DNA of 64,000 nt from Heterobilharzia americana (taxonomy: Eukaryota; Platyhelminthes; Trematoda; Strigeidida; Schistosomatidae). The stretch lies in NCBI GenBank assembly GCA_944470555.2, contig CALYCZ020000355.1, forward strand, positions 1 through 64,000, in the 5' to 3' direction. A program made the translations under genes and the position numbers. Below the pieces are notes generated by a model. That model did no database searches. It saw nothing but the letters and a program-made list of their open reading frames with translations, and had not been told where the DNA came from. The first letter of the stretch is position 1. Each line of letters begins with the position of its first letter. Positions 31,701 through 42,357 of the stretch are shown here, piece after piece.

Positions 31701-33241
31701 GGAACTGTATTGAATAAAGGAAACGATGGTTGGTGAAACCGTCATCGAAAAGAACAAGACGCCAATAACCTCCTGCGACAGGCTGCTAAAACGTTGTCCA
31801 GAAAACTCTGAAGACAGTTCAACTGAACCTTAGTAACTCTTCTGTTACTTAACATCCAACCTGGACCTGAATGGTACGTAGATTTTAGTTCTCCAACTCT
31901 CCTGAAAGTAAGAAACCTGAATCAAACCCAAAACGATGCAATACAGCAGGACCTAATAATTTAACGTCCGAAGTATTTTGGAATGGTGGTAAGTAATCTC
32001 TAGTTAAACGACGGAGCTACTAGGTAGTGTATGGGAATCCGAGGTAGTGCTACCTCACTGGACTACTTATCTTATCAATCCAGTCTGCAAGGAGGGAAAG
32101 AGGTCTCCTTGCTAGAACCATAAGGGAATTCAGTTTGGCTATTATTGTGTCCAGTATCCTGTAGTCCGTAGTTATTCGACGCCTAACTGAAGCTCTGGAA
32201 CAGCAAACTTGCGAAAACCAGGTAGGTTTCATTCAAACCTGGGCTAGGCTGCATTGATCATATTTCCACTCTTCAACAGCTTCTGGAACAAAGGCATACC
32301 TGCCGGTGACCAACATTTGGCACATTTACTGACCTTGTGGCGTCATTCAACTCTGCCGACCTTGAGAATTTGTGGCAGTGTCTGACTGTGAAGGGATTAT
32401 CAAGAGACTATATAATGCTCATCAAAATCCATAATTTAACTCATTCATCCATGTATGGTCTTACAGAGAGTTGTCATGTGAGTTGACGACAGCTAGTAGT
32501 GTCAATCAGGGATATTCACTGTCATTGTTCCTATTTAACTTCGTTATAGATCTACTGATGGATATAACCCTAGGTACTTCGGACTTCACATGGACTGATC
32601 TATTCCCTGGAGATCATCTGGTTTTCTTGTAGTATAAAGACGATATTGTTTTGCTAGGTGAAGACACTGATGCAATGCAGGATGTCCTGAACACGTTAAG
32701 CGGAAATCTGATTGTGTTTCAAATGCATCTCACACATGTTAATCGTAATATTATGTTCCAGAACAGGTGTACAACTAGTCTTACTTTAATGATACGATGT
32801 GAAGTGGTGAAATGCATCAAGAAATTTACCTCATAAACTTGAGGAGTTGCATCAGTCCAAAAGGTTTGGTTGCTGACCAAAATCTCAGGTCAGATAGAGA
32901 ATACCCGTTCGGCATTCTTCAAATTGCATCAACTGTGACCCTCACTGGCACGATATCCAACTGTCGACTTAAGGCTGTTAGAAGATGACAGGAAGTGGTT
33001 GCAGGGTGTGTTGATCATAAGTATCTCCGTGAAATTGTTCGCGTTTGATAAAATCACCGTGTAAAGAATATTGAGGTCAAGTGAAGGTTACTAGGCAAAA
33101 CAGGCAAAATTCGACTGACGAGGTTGTCAACCTTAGTCGACTGAGATAGCATGGACATGCACTGTGCATGCGCAGACATCCCCTAGCTTGGAAGACGGTT
33201 CACGGTGCCCGAACAAAGACGTGACACTAGTTGATGAAGCC
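31701..33241 (+). pseudogene. Older family-Y RT domain (arm A copy)
   Basis: Counterpart of 5940-7480. Reads LSLFLFNFVIDLLMD near 32530-32575, YKDDIVLLGEDTDAMQDVLN near 32633-32692 and a DEVVNLSRLR remnant near 33117-33147. There is a stop just before YKDD and others elsewhere. Confidence 0.8.
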
Positions 33242-33642
33242 TCTGACTGTTAGTCTTAGCTATATATATATATGAAGGTGTAGATTGCCTGGTTGGGGTT
33301 TTTGAAATTATAGAGACCAGTGACTGAGGACTCATGGTACCATAACTGAAAATCGGTCACTATGGAGCAGACGTATTCACTCCTCAACATATTCTTAAGC
33401 TTGAATACTCGCATTAACTTTCATCTTCAAGTTGTTTATTCTCTCACGTAACGTTGTCTACTCTGATACCTATTTGTCCACCTTTTGTTAGTATGCTGCT
33501 GTGAAGTTTGACAACCTCAGCCGATCCATTAGTGTGCAAGGTTCTACCTTGATTTTGTCTACACATCATTCTCAAAGAATTATACAACTTTTCATCCAAC
33601 TAGAAATCGTTTAGTTGCTTTTGCTAATAGTATTGGTGAGCA
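33242..33642. other. Spacer with (TA)n run
   Basis: Counterpart of 5541-5939. The TA run is longer here (33262-33275) than in B. No gene recognised. Confidence 0.4.
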
Positions 33643-33850
33643 GTGTCTAGCAGTGGAATCCAGGATGCGCATTTCGTCCTATTTGGGACTCACCAGTCAG
33701 CTGGATGTACCTGCTGGCTCCCAGTGAGTGATGTTGTTCCCACCGCAACTTGGACTCGGGAGCGATCGCTGCAAACGCGAGAGCGTTATCCACTACACCA
33801 CCGACCCACGATAGCCATCTCTTGTGCAACGGGTATAGGTTTAGTGTTAC
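33643..33850 (-). mobile_element. Sm-alpha-type hammerhead SINE, single unit (arm A)
   Basis: The hammerhead (about 33650-33715, reverse) has the same CTGA-CTGG-TGAG core interruption and palindromic stem III as 5470-5532. The tRNA-like head follows to about 33810. The opposing unit present in L and B is missing because of the deletion that ends at about 33975. Confidence 0.75.
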
Positions 33851-34235
33851 TGCTTGTATTACACCGTCGTTGATTGGACCGAATTGATCAGTATCTGTTG
33901 GCATATGAGCTCCTGTTCAGATGCCTTGATATTGCCTGTCTTTTTAACTATGTAGTGAGTGCATACTAAGGTCATACTAAGGTCTATCCTAACTTTGTAA
34001 AGTGGCCAGCAAGTATTAGGATATGTTTTATATATGAGGTAGGTAAACCTGCTTAGTCAGTTAGTTGACATAATCTCCGTTATCCAGGTAAGTTGAAGTA
34101 AATTGTTATTCATACACTACAGTTATACCACTTTATTGGGAATCTTTGCTTTGGAGTTGAAGAGTTTCACACTGGGACGAAACACTTTGCTTTCTGGTTT
34201 TTGTCGGTTCACCAAGAGCACACAGTTCATGAAGA
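33851..34235. other. Deletion junction and spacer (arm A)
   Basis: At 33965-33985 the 11-bp phrase CATACTAAGGT occurs twice in tandem. B carries about 2.37 kb (57517-59886) at this position, containing the second SINE unit, AT-rich DNA and three family-F pieces. No gene recognised. Confidence 0.7.
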
Positions 34236-35507
34236 ATCATCATCATCATCAATATCAACATACGACCAGCTGTTACTGCGTAACGATCTGAGTTGCCATA
34301 CCTCATATCAGTACATCAAGTAGAAAGGTAGTGAAGTGAAAGATGAAGATAAAGAAACTTAGTCAAAAGAAATATGAAGTAGGAAAAGAGAGAAAGGAAG
34401 AATGAGAAAATGGTGAGGTTCGGCATAACGTCGTTAAGATGAGGATAATATGTGTCAGTATGCATATGCGCCACTGACATCGGTCCTGAACCATGTGATC
34501 ACCTAGGGTTTCCAACCACTCGTTCCTCTTGTCTGCCAATCCCAACCACCCAGTCTCCGTCGCCCCACATGTTTCAAACCAACTGTCAAACACTTCACAC
34601 ATTGATGCCATGTTTTAGTCTGGCCATCTCGGCCCATTTTCCAGCCTGGATCTACTTCGAACAACATTGTGTGACGAGGCAATCGGTGACTAGGCATACG
34701 TAACACATGTCACAACCACCTCAGTCGATGGAGCTTCACAACTTCGTCAACTGATTTACCTCTACTCCCTAAAACTCTACACCTCACTTCTGCATTGCTC
34801 ATGTGGTGACACCATAGAATACGGCATATACTACGAAGGCAACGGTGATCAAACACTTGAAGCCTTCTCATGTCTTCCACCTTCAATGGCCATGTTTCAC
34901 AGCCATACAGTATAACAGAGCGGACTGCTGTGCAGGTGCAGGTGCAGTGCACGCAACCCATAACAGGCAGTCAGATATCACGGCAGCGCCATATGTGGTG
35001 TTAGTTGACAAAAGCCAGTCATGCTTTTATATTGGTGTAGAGATTCCATCGGTCAGTGAGCCACCACGACTGATCCTACTTACCAGGTAAGTGAAGTGGT
35101 CAACACACTCAACCATTACACTCTCTATTGTTAGCCATGGAACCGGTGAAGATGAATCCTGGAGTAACAATATACATTTGAGTGGTGATATACGCATCTC
35201 AAACATTCTCAAATCATTGGTCAAAGTGTCCAGAAGACTCTCGATCTTGTCAGTGTCTTCACCTAACAGGACTATGCCATCTGCATATTGTAGGTGTCAC
35301 AAAAATTCTCCCATGATTAGGTGAACCTGTGTATAATCAGGCGACGAGAGTGAGACCTCCATAAGAATATGTGTGATAAAATTGAATAGGAATGGAGAGA
35401 GTGGGCCCTTTTGACGGACACCACTTTACGAGTACAGCTTCCTGGACATATCACCATAGGCTGAAATATGCCCAAAAGTGTTCAAGTAGACAGCCTTCAA
35501 TAAAGTG
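34236..35507 (-). pseudogene. Family-Y retrotransposon RT 3' half (arm A copy)
   Basis: Counterpart of 1-1175, extended 5'. The reverse strand gives GPLSPFLFNFITHILMEV near 35360-35405, QYADDGIVLLGE-type site near 35265-35290, LYGCETWPLKVEDMRRL near 34870-34920 and the GKSVDEVVKLHRLRWL block. It ends in the (GAT)n tail at 34236. The 5' part is cut at about 35507 relative to B. Confidence 0.85.
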
Positions 35508-35781
35508 ATGTTATACTTTTGTCGTGCTACTGATCAAAAGCATTTTGTAATTGCAGAAGGTTTTCAAGGAAGGAAGGAAGCAAGGAAAGGAAGGTACCTG
35601 CCAGTAGATTGGAAGAAAAGGCAACTTGTCAAACTCCCAAAGAAGGGAGACCAAAGTCTTTGCAAGAACTTGCAGGGAATCATGCTCCTATCTACCCGAA
35701 GCAAACAAACTATCAGGCCGTATCATCCTGGAGAGATTGGAATGAAAATTCTCTTGATTCAACTGGAGTACGACTGCAACA

Positions 35782-35782
<1 letters not shown>

Positions 35783-35820
<38 letters not shown>
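35783..35820 (+). repeat. (CTGG)n microsatellite in the RT AGFRK codons
   Basis: About nine units precede GCTTCAGGAAG. The equivalent B tract (62788-62820) has variant units, and the arm A family-F copy has fewer (28988-29010, reverse). Confidence 0.9.
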
Positions 35821-35824
<4 letters not shown>

Positions 35825-36183
35825 TTCAGGAAGAACAAATCATGTGTGGATCAAATTGCAAGGCTACGCTACACATCATCATAGAACAGAGCATTGAATG
35901 ATATTCAACTCAACTCAACCTCAACTTCATCGACATTGAAGAGGTCTTCAGTAGTGTTGACCGAGAAGTAATTTGTCAGGTAGCTGCTTCAACACTACAG
36001 TTTCAGTGCCACAAACCTATATCAGCCTCATTCAACAGGTATGTGCTGTATGATGGTGCTACATGCCGAGTGATTGACAATGGAGAGCTCAGTGACGCCT
36101 TTGAAGTGAAGACAGGAAGGAGTAAGACAAAGTTACCGCCTACTATCGCCGATGATCATCCTGATTGTGGTCGACTCGACTGA

Positions 36184-36234
36184 ACTGCTGTGACAACTCG
36201 GAAACGGTACGCAGTAATGCCTGGCCCTATGTTC

Positions 36235-36289
<55 letters not shown>

Positions 36290-36290
36290 G
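36184..36290 (+). mobile_element. Ultra-short family-Y 3' tail inserted in family-F RT
   Basis: GACAACTCGG...ACGCAGTAATGCCTG...CCTATGTTCATG followed by about 18 ATG units is the extreme 3' end of a family-Y element (compare GGCAACTCGGATCGTTACGCAG at 25685). In B the equivalent insertion (63177-63251) is flanked by the 9-bp duplication GACTCGACT. Here the right copy has mutated. Confidence 0.75.
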
Positions 36291-37084
36291 ACGAGACTGG
36301 ATCATGGAAACAAACTATGAGTAGCTGTGAGATGACCGATGAAAAGACCCCTGAAGAAGATTTGGATTTCGCCTTCGGTGATGATTTATGTCTAATGTCT
36401 TGTTGCACAAACTAGAAGATGTACAGGCGGAAACTAACAAGTGTGCAGAAGAGGCGAGGCAGCTCAGCGAAAGAAGACGGGACTTCGTTCAGATGAACGT
36501 AGGGAAGACAGAGGTGATGAAGATACCCAACCAACAGCAGCATCAACAACAAGCACCAATCACCATCAACGGAAGAAACCTTAAGGAAGTAATCTCTTTC
36601 ACCTACCACTTAGTCAGCATCGCTTAAACTACGAGCAGTGGAACAGACACAGATGAAGATGTCAAAGCCAGCATTGGAAAGACAGCAAGACAGGTCTTAA
36701 TTACCGGAAATCAATGAGGAGATCTACTACACTCCACTGCACTCAGCATAAAGCGTGAACAACATCCAGATATTCAACACTAATGTCAAGTCCATGCTTC
36801 TATATGGTTCACAAACTTGGTACGTTACGGAAAGCATTTCCAACAAACTGCAGATATACATCAACAGCTGCCACCTAGCCTCACTCGAAACTGAAGATCA
36901 GATAAATGACCGGAAACAAGAATGAGAATAAGCAAGGGAGAATTCGGGCTGGCCGTCAACGAACCAACGAGGCAAGAATCCATCGCCCAACAAATATGCG
37001 GAAGAAAGTGGAGATTGAGATGGATCTGGCAGACATTGAGGAGACCATTTGCGGGCATCAGGCGTCAGGCCATCGAGTGGAACC

Positions 37085-38390
37085 CTCATGGGAAAGGACG
37101 AGTTGAGTGTCCGAGGGTATCCATTCGTTGTCTTCTTTCTTCTTCCTTCCTAACACGGTTATGCAGGTTTCTTTCCACATAGCTTTCGAAGAGACCCAGT
37201 GTTATTCCACTCAGTCTCCTTCAGGGATGTTGCTCAGTGTCTTCCATTTTGATCTGTTGGCTGAAGTGAAGATGTCCTTTGTAGTTTCGTCCTTCACTTC
37301 ACTTTCTGTTCTGGGTATTGAACTTGAATTGTCATCTGTCACCAGCTTCTCAGAAGGCTTTCAACTAGATTCTGAAGGCAGGTTCCTTGCACTAGATAGT
37401 GAGTGGTGTGAACCTACATCTCCTCCTCATCTTGATCTTGAGTCCAATTAGCTGCGTCTCCACTCTCTTCACATTGATTTGAAGTCGATCTGATTTTGAG
37501 TGTAGTGTGTTCATCTGGTGAAATCAAATCCATGTCGCTCGCTTTGTGAATATGCTTTTGTTTGTAAACACTGCCTCCAATCACCGAGCTGCTGAATGTT
37601 CAGAAGTCCGCAAACATTTGTACATTCTCATTCATCATTTCACCGAGTGCTTCTCTACCCATCATAAGTTCTCCTCCTGTGCTATCCGCTCTCAGTTTCG
37701 TATTCATGTCACCCCACTCATTGAAATTTTGATGTCTGCATCTGGGGTGGCGTCTTGTCCAGTACTGATTGCAACTGTCCATCGAATTCCCCCTCTCCTC
37801 TTCATCTGCATTATTTGTAGGTGTGTAGTGTGGAGTTGCATGATTGTGACCTTCCTCTCCTTCGATTCGAATCTGGCTGTCACGATCCTTATAATGGAGG
37901 AGATTGGCTTCCACTTCATGCGAGCCTTCGATGGTCTTCCGAACATCATGATAGTGACTCGAGAACTCAGTGTGCTCGTGGTTGTCGTGTGGTTGACAAT
38001 ATCGGGGTAGATTATTGACTCTCAAGTTAAGAGTTTTGAGAGTCCACTTGCATTCCATCTGTAGATTCCTCACAGATTCCTAGCACTTCTTTGTCATACC
38101 TTCTCATCTCTTTTGCAATGTGTGAAGCCTTGGTGGGTTCAAACATTGTGCTGATATTCCATGTCCCCACGTTTACTTTCACTTTCATCGAGAGAAGATA
38201 CATCTGCTGATTGACTTTCAGAAGGTTTTCACCAATCGGCGTGATTTCGTCTCCACGATTCCAGTGAGGAATAATTTTGTTTTTATTTTTGTGCTTTGAA
38301 GTTTGTTTAGCGATTTGATTGTTTTTCCGTGGTAGGGTTGGTATCCCTATGCGCAACCTTCCCTCTTTATCCTGGCTTAGGACTGGCTAG
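37085..38390 (-). pseudogene. Family-F retrotransposon 5' half with endonuclease remnants (segment C)
   Basis: The reverse strand reads VGTWNISTMFEPTKASHIAK near 38085-38145, HEVEANLLHYKDRDSQIR near 37880-37930, and WGDMNTKL near 37700 with ELMMGREALGEMMNEN. It matches B 50985-52290 closely, including the same junction to a forward C-terminal scrap (GAGTGTCCGAGG then GTATCCATTCG). It therefore derives from the same rearranged ancestor rather than an independent insertion. It ends near TCCCTCTTTATC. Confidence 0.82.
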
Positions 38391-38399
38391 TAACTAATG

Positions 38400-39430
38400 A
38401 ACTAGTAAACTATTAACCTAGTTTTCCTGATCACATGAAACATGAACTCTATGTTGTTTCTTATTGATTGATTGGTTTGGTCAACGTCAGTATATCTGTT
38501 GATTGCTGACTGACTTGAATACCAAGCTTCGAACAACTCTCTGACATTCTTTGTTTATCTTTTATCCAGGATTTGCATACTTTCCTAGTTAAATTCATGT
38601 CCACAGTTGTCTGTGTACACTGGTATGAGTGAAGGTATGTCATGACACCACACTGCTATTTGATGTTCATGTAGACAGATAAGAAAAGGGCGATCACTCC
38701 ATTGTAGTGTTTTTCTCAGTTCCTGAAGCTTATTTTATTGATGATATTTGGTTTGTCTTACTTTGATATTGTATCTTTTATCTTGGATAACAGAGAGTGA
38801 AGAGATTTCGTGGGTTTGTGAGCTACAGAGACTTCAATAATCTGATCATGATCTCGAAGACATTCTTCATGTAGGGCAGGATAATCCGTTTGTTGATTTT
38901 CCACGTTGACTGCTTGGTTGAGGAAGAATAATGTGAACATCTTTGGATGAAGTTGTGTAGATAGTCATTCAATGATAACAAACGTGTCATCTACATACGT
39001 GACCCAATGTTTTGGTTTGATCAACTGAAACTATGTTGTAAGGTATAAATTAATTAATTCGACGAAACTTGAACAACATTACAGTTGTGTGTGTTCTGAG
39101 AGGTTTGAATAATTTTCGAGGAGAAGTGTCATTGTATCCTTAGCCAGTTTCGATGTATTTGAAGTCTATAGAGCTTTGACGTCAGAAAACACCATCAGTT
39201 TGCCATTGTTAATGCAAATATGCATGATCCCTTCCAAAAATTGTTTCGAAGAGTTGATAGAGTGATCACATGATTCTACCGGATGTTTTAATTTTCTGAA
39301 GAGCTCTTTTGAGTTATTGTATGTTGGGGTTCATGGAAGTGAGACTACTTTGAATAGTGGAGTTTTTGTCTATATATTTTTGGTTTACCATTGTAACGTC
39401 CACCTTAAGCAAAATATTATGCCGCTCTAT
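38400..39430 (-). pseudogene. Diverged Penelope-like element fragment (segment C, reverse)
   Basis: Broken reverse-strand frames show KLMVFSDVKALY (PLE RT motif equivalent to SFDVVSLF, near 39170-39205), HVTYVDDTF-like remnants near 38990, then EVSVAHKPTKSLHSLL (equivalent to VYRKPTHT, near 38790-38840). A C-terminal piece with TDNCGHEFN and KNVRELFEAWYSSQSAINR (near 38500-38600) is typical of GIY-YIG-tailed elements. It is distinct in sequence from the PLE beside the GT31 genes. Confidence 0.55.
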
Positions 39431-39439
39431 CCTCAAGAG

Positions 39440-40104
39440 ACTAAAGGATGCACCGAAGTAAAACGTACGACTGCAACAGGATCAAATTACAGCACTACGC
39501 ATCATCATTGAATAGAGCATAGAATGGCAATCAACTGAATTCAACCTTAACTTGATTGACTTTCAAAAGGCCTCCGATAGCGTCTACCGAGAAGTAATTT
39601 GTCAGGTAGCTGCTTCAACATCACGGTGTCAGTGCCACAAATCTTTATCAACCTCATTCAACAACTATATGAAGACGCCATATACAAGTGATCGACAATG
39701 GAAAGCTCAGTGATTCCTTTGTAGTGACGAAAGGAGTAAGACAAGGTTGCCACCTACTATCACTGATGATCTTCCTGATTGTGGTGGACTGGATGATACA
39801 GCAAACTGTGAGGCGTTAGGAGAGGTGCATACGCTGTTTGACCGATGAATAGACCCCTGAAGAAGATTTGGATTTCGCCTTCGCTGATGATGATTTATGT
39901 CTAATGTATTGTTACACAAACTGGAAAAACTACAGGTGAAAACTAACGAGTTGGCAGAAGAGGCAGGGCAGCGAAGGAAGATGAGGCCTCCTTCATGTGA
40001 ACGTAGAGGAGACCGAGGTGATGAAGTTACCCAACGAACAACAGCATCAACAACAAGCACCAATCACCATCAATGGAAGAAATGTTAGGGAAGTTGTCTC
40101 TTTC
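39440..40104 (+). pseudogene. Family-F retrotransposon RT fragment (segment C)
   Basis: Remnants include TTHHHIEHRM (IIEQS region), REVICQVAASTSRCQCHK (about 39585-39640), VIDNGKLSD, FADDDLCLMY (about 39880-39910), [32 protein letters not shown] and [15 protein letters not shown], where the CTAC repeat begins. The RT is interrupted by stops and small indels. Downstream of the repeat the element is not resumed. Confidence 0.78.
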
Positions 40105-40293
40105 ACCTACCTACCTACCTACCTACCTACCTACCTACCTACCTACCTACCTACCTACCTACCTACCTACCTACCTACCTACCTACCTACCTACCTACCT
40201 ACCTACCTACCTACCTACCTACCTACCTACCTACCTACCTACCTACCTACCTACCTACCTACCTACCTACCTACCTACCTACCTACCTACCTA
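40105..40293 (+). repeat. Perfect (ACCT)n microsatellite, about 47 units
   Basis: An uninterrupted 189-bp tetranucleotide tract. It starts exactly at the codons for the family-F FTYL motif and ends CTAGG. It is the longest pure simple repeat in the window. The period is 4, so open frames through it (TYLP repeats) are artefacts. Confidence 0.98.
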
Positions 40294-41439
40294 GGTTGCT
40301 TTGGTATACATAGTTCTTAAAGAAACCCCCCTTTATTAGGTGGGTCTTTTTAGCCTGATCATGAGGCAGAAGACACTTAGGTCAATGTTGCTGGGGCAGA
40401 GAGCCAGCTGAATCGTATTCACAAAGGCTCCATTAAGCATTCCAAGTTCCTACAAAGTTAAGTGCCAGCTACCTGACAAAACGTCTCGCTGACACCAGAG
40501 TTCTTGTTCTCTATGGTTCGGATGAGCTGCAACAATTCCTGACTTTGGTGTAGGTGTAGCTATCAATCCCATCTCACTCATGTCTTTCAGTTCTTAAGCA
40601 AGAGCTGACTGATCTGTTGCGTAAAGGGTTTATGCATACCCTTTTATTCACTGACCACCATAGAAGAGGGATAAGTTTAGTTGCATCCGATAATCAGGTG
40701 ATTTATTCCAATATTACAGTATACAAGATTAATGTTGTTCATAGATTGTCTATAGTCTCTGGTTACTGCAGTAATCTTATTCAGTAATTGTAACTGCTTT
40801 CATAAGCAACGCTTACTCAATAATTTCTCATAAGATATGGATAGAAAGTTTATTCAACATCCAGTAAAATAATTTCTGATGGTAAAATTATTCTGGATTG
40901 ATTGCTACAGCACGTTTTGATATTTCTGGTTAAAATGTCGCTTTACTTTCCTAAACTACATCCACAATTCATACTACTTTCTCTTGTACTCAAAATTGCA
41001 TAAATATCTGATTAAAGGAATTGAAGTAGTAATTATGCAGCACAGAGTTGATTATGTACAGAAAATGGATTTTATATTGCAAGACGAAAACAATGAAAGA
41101 CTGAACTAGAAAGGGAGAAACGGATGTAATTGTTCAACTAGAGAAAATGAAAGATGATGGATACATTTCTCATCAACCTTATTTAAAAATTTGAAGCTTA
41201 TAGACAGCACGATCCCACGGATGCATGACCTACTAAATATACATAAACCTGAGATGCCTCTTCACCCTATCCTAACCCTAACTCAACTCGCCTTACCATG
41301 CTATCACCAAATGGTTAGTACGATTATATCAATATTTGTGTGACCAGTTAGCAAAATATATAGCGTAAGAGATACTTTCCGGTTTGTTGACAAAATAAAA
41401 AATAACTTGAATGTTTTTAAGCAGATGCATGGGGAATTC
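40294..41439. other. No gene recognised
   Basis: AT-rich sequence with a homopolymer-rich start (CCCCCCTTTATTAGG near 40325). No supportable coding frame or structural RNA was identified. It is present once in the window. Confidence 0.5.
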
Positions 41440-42055
41440 CTACATGTTTACTAACCTCACTATAATGGAAACCCTCGACTATATTTGTGAACCATTATTA
41501 GACAGGAGATTAAATACTGGATTTTGATTATGATTTGGAGAGAACTATTGCGAAAACGTACAATGACTGTCCAGTTCATCTTCATCAATAATCTGTACAG
41601 AAAAGTTGATGGAGTGGTCCTTAAAAGATTAAAATGTTAATTTGAAGTTTTATTATCGATAAATGGATGATACTTTCTTAGTGTTTGATAGCTCCCAATG
41701 CATTCATTCTATTCTGAACCATCTCAAAAGCGCTCATCCATCAATTCATTCTGCATACGAAAATGATACATTTTCTTGATGTACTAATGAAAAGCAACAA
41801 AGATGGCTTTATACTGAGAAGCATATACAGAAAATTAACGTCTAAGGCACAGTGTACACAATTTCTTAGCTTCGTATGGATGTATTATAAATGTAACATA
41901 ATCAGGTACCTGACTTATAGAGTAAGATTGATTTGTTACAAGGAGTGTATAGGAAAAGAACTAATATGTATGTGTGACATTTTAAGTGAAAACGGATATT
42001 CGATTAGTCCACCAAAACTAACATCAGACATATTGGTCTTAAACAAGAATTGATG
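41440..42055 (+). pseudogene. Penelope-like element RT fragment next to copy B
   Basis: Frames show FTNLTIMETLDYIC (PLE motif equivalent to LFTNVPLKETI, about 41449-41490), NNLYRKVDGVVLKR (about 41590-41630), KWMDDTFLVF (RT catalytic motif, about 41661-41690), FLDVLMKSNKDGF (about 41772-41810) and SIYRKLT (VYRKPT equivalent). RLICYKECIGKELICMCDIL and ENGYS follow. It belongs to a PLE lineage different from that at 18953-20355. The open stretch 41763-42053 is uninterrupted, but the RT upstream is broken. Confidence 0.72.
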
Positions 42056-42192
42056 ATACTGGAGAAGAAGCCTTTGTTTCTGCGCATACAAATCGAGGGA
42101 GATGTTACAAGTGACATTTTATTACAAATATTAGATTTCAAGTTGTTTTTCATTGTAGACTGACATCAGTTGAAGGAACAAAGGAAACCTGA

Positions 42193-42246
42193 GAGCACTG
42201 GACAGCTGTTTCGTCCGACTAGTATGGGACTCCTCAGCAGTGCACA
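42193..42246 (-). ncRNA. Hammerhead ribozyme with intact core (copy B)
   Basis: The reverse strand reads GTGCACTG-CTGAGGAG-TCC...GGA-CGAAACAGCTGTC-CAGTGC. Pairing and core are the same as 20522-20578. Stem I is slightly better paired here (TGCACTG with CAGTGC). Confidence 0.87.
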
Positions 42247-42309
42247 CCAACGACCCAGCCAGGGATCGAACCCGTGAACTTCAGGTTCCGTGGCCAATAC
42301 GTCGTTAGT

Positions 42310-42357
42310 GCGCACTGCTAAGGAGTACCATACTAGGACGAAACAGCTGTCCAGTGA
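42310..42357 (+). ncRNA. Hammerhead ribozyme, damaged core (copy B)
   Basis: CTAAGGAG carries A in place of the invariant G, and AGTACC...GGAC makes a poor stem II. It is the equivalent of 20413-20464. Confidence 0.75.

Larger units (their letters stand above)
1..35409. repeat. Giant inverted repeat (arms L and A), symmetry point near 20494
   Basis: Sequence from 1 to about 20493 reappears as its reverse complement from about 20495 to 35409. Paired landmarks give a nearly constant coordinate sum. The sum is 40989 for the GT31 gene and PLE, about 40977 for the inner LINE, 39181 for 5.3-9.1 kb and 35410 for 0-1.3 kb. The steps mark blocks absent from arm A. The unpaired loop at the centre is only about 50 bp and is tRNA-like. 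The arms differ by substitutions and indels, so this is not a simple mirrored read. The PLE next to the centre differs at five amino acids in about 190 codons. Confidence 0.93.
35508..37085 (+). pseudogene. Family-F retrotransposon RT to C-terminus (after arm A)
   Basis: Pieces in order: VDWKKRQLVKLPKKGDQSLCK (about 35605-35667), LAGFRKNKSCVDQIA after a long CTGG run, NFIDIEEVFSSVDREVICQ (about 35927-35983) and VIDNGELSDAFEVKTG. The 36184-36290 insertion follows, then FGDDLCLMS (FADD equivalent, about 36380-36406), KTEVMKIPNQQ and NGRNLKEVISFTYH. RNQASGHRVEPSW/AIEWNPHGKGRVE marks the end at about 37100. There it is fused to a reverse-strand family-F 5' half. Frames are broken repeatedly. Confidence 0.82.

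Noticed and set aside
1..35409. The palindrome as a pure assembly or fold-back read artefact
   Set aside because: The arms differ by substitutions, block deletions with microhomology scars, and microsatellite lengths, and a third diverged copy exists. An artefact would give near-identical arms. It is not fully excluded without reads.
36234..36289. (ATG)n tract as a poly-His/Met coding repeat
   Set aside because: It is the 3' tail microsatellite of an inserted LINE end, not part of a gene.
39997..40320. 107-residue protein with TYLP repeats
   Set aside because: It is a translation of the period-4 (ACCT)n tract, open in all frames because the tract lacks stops.
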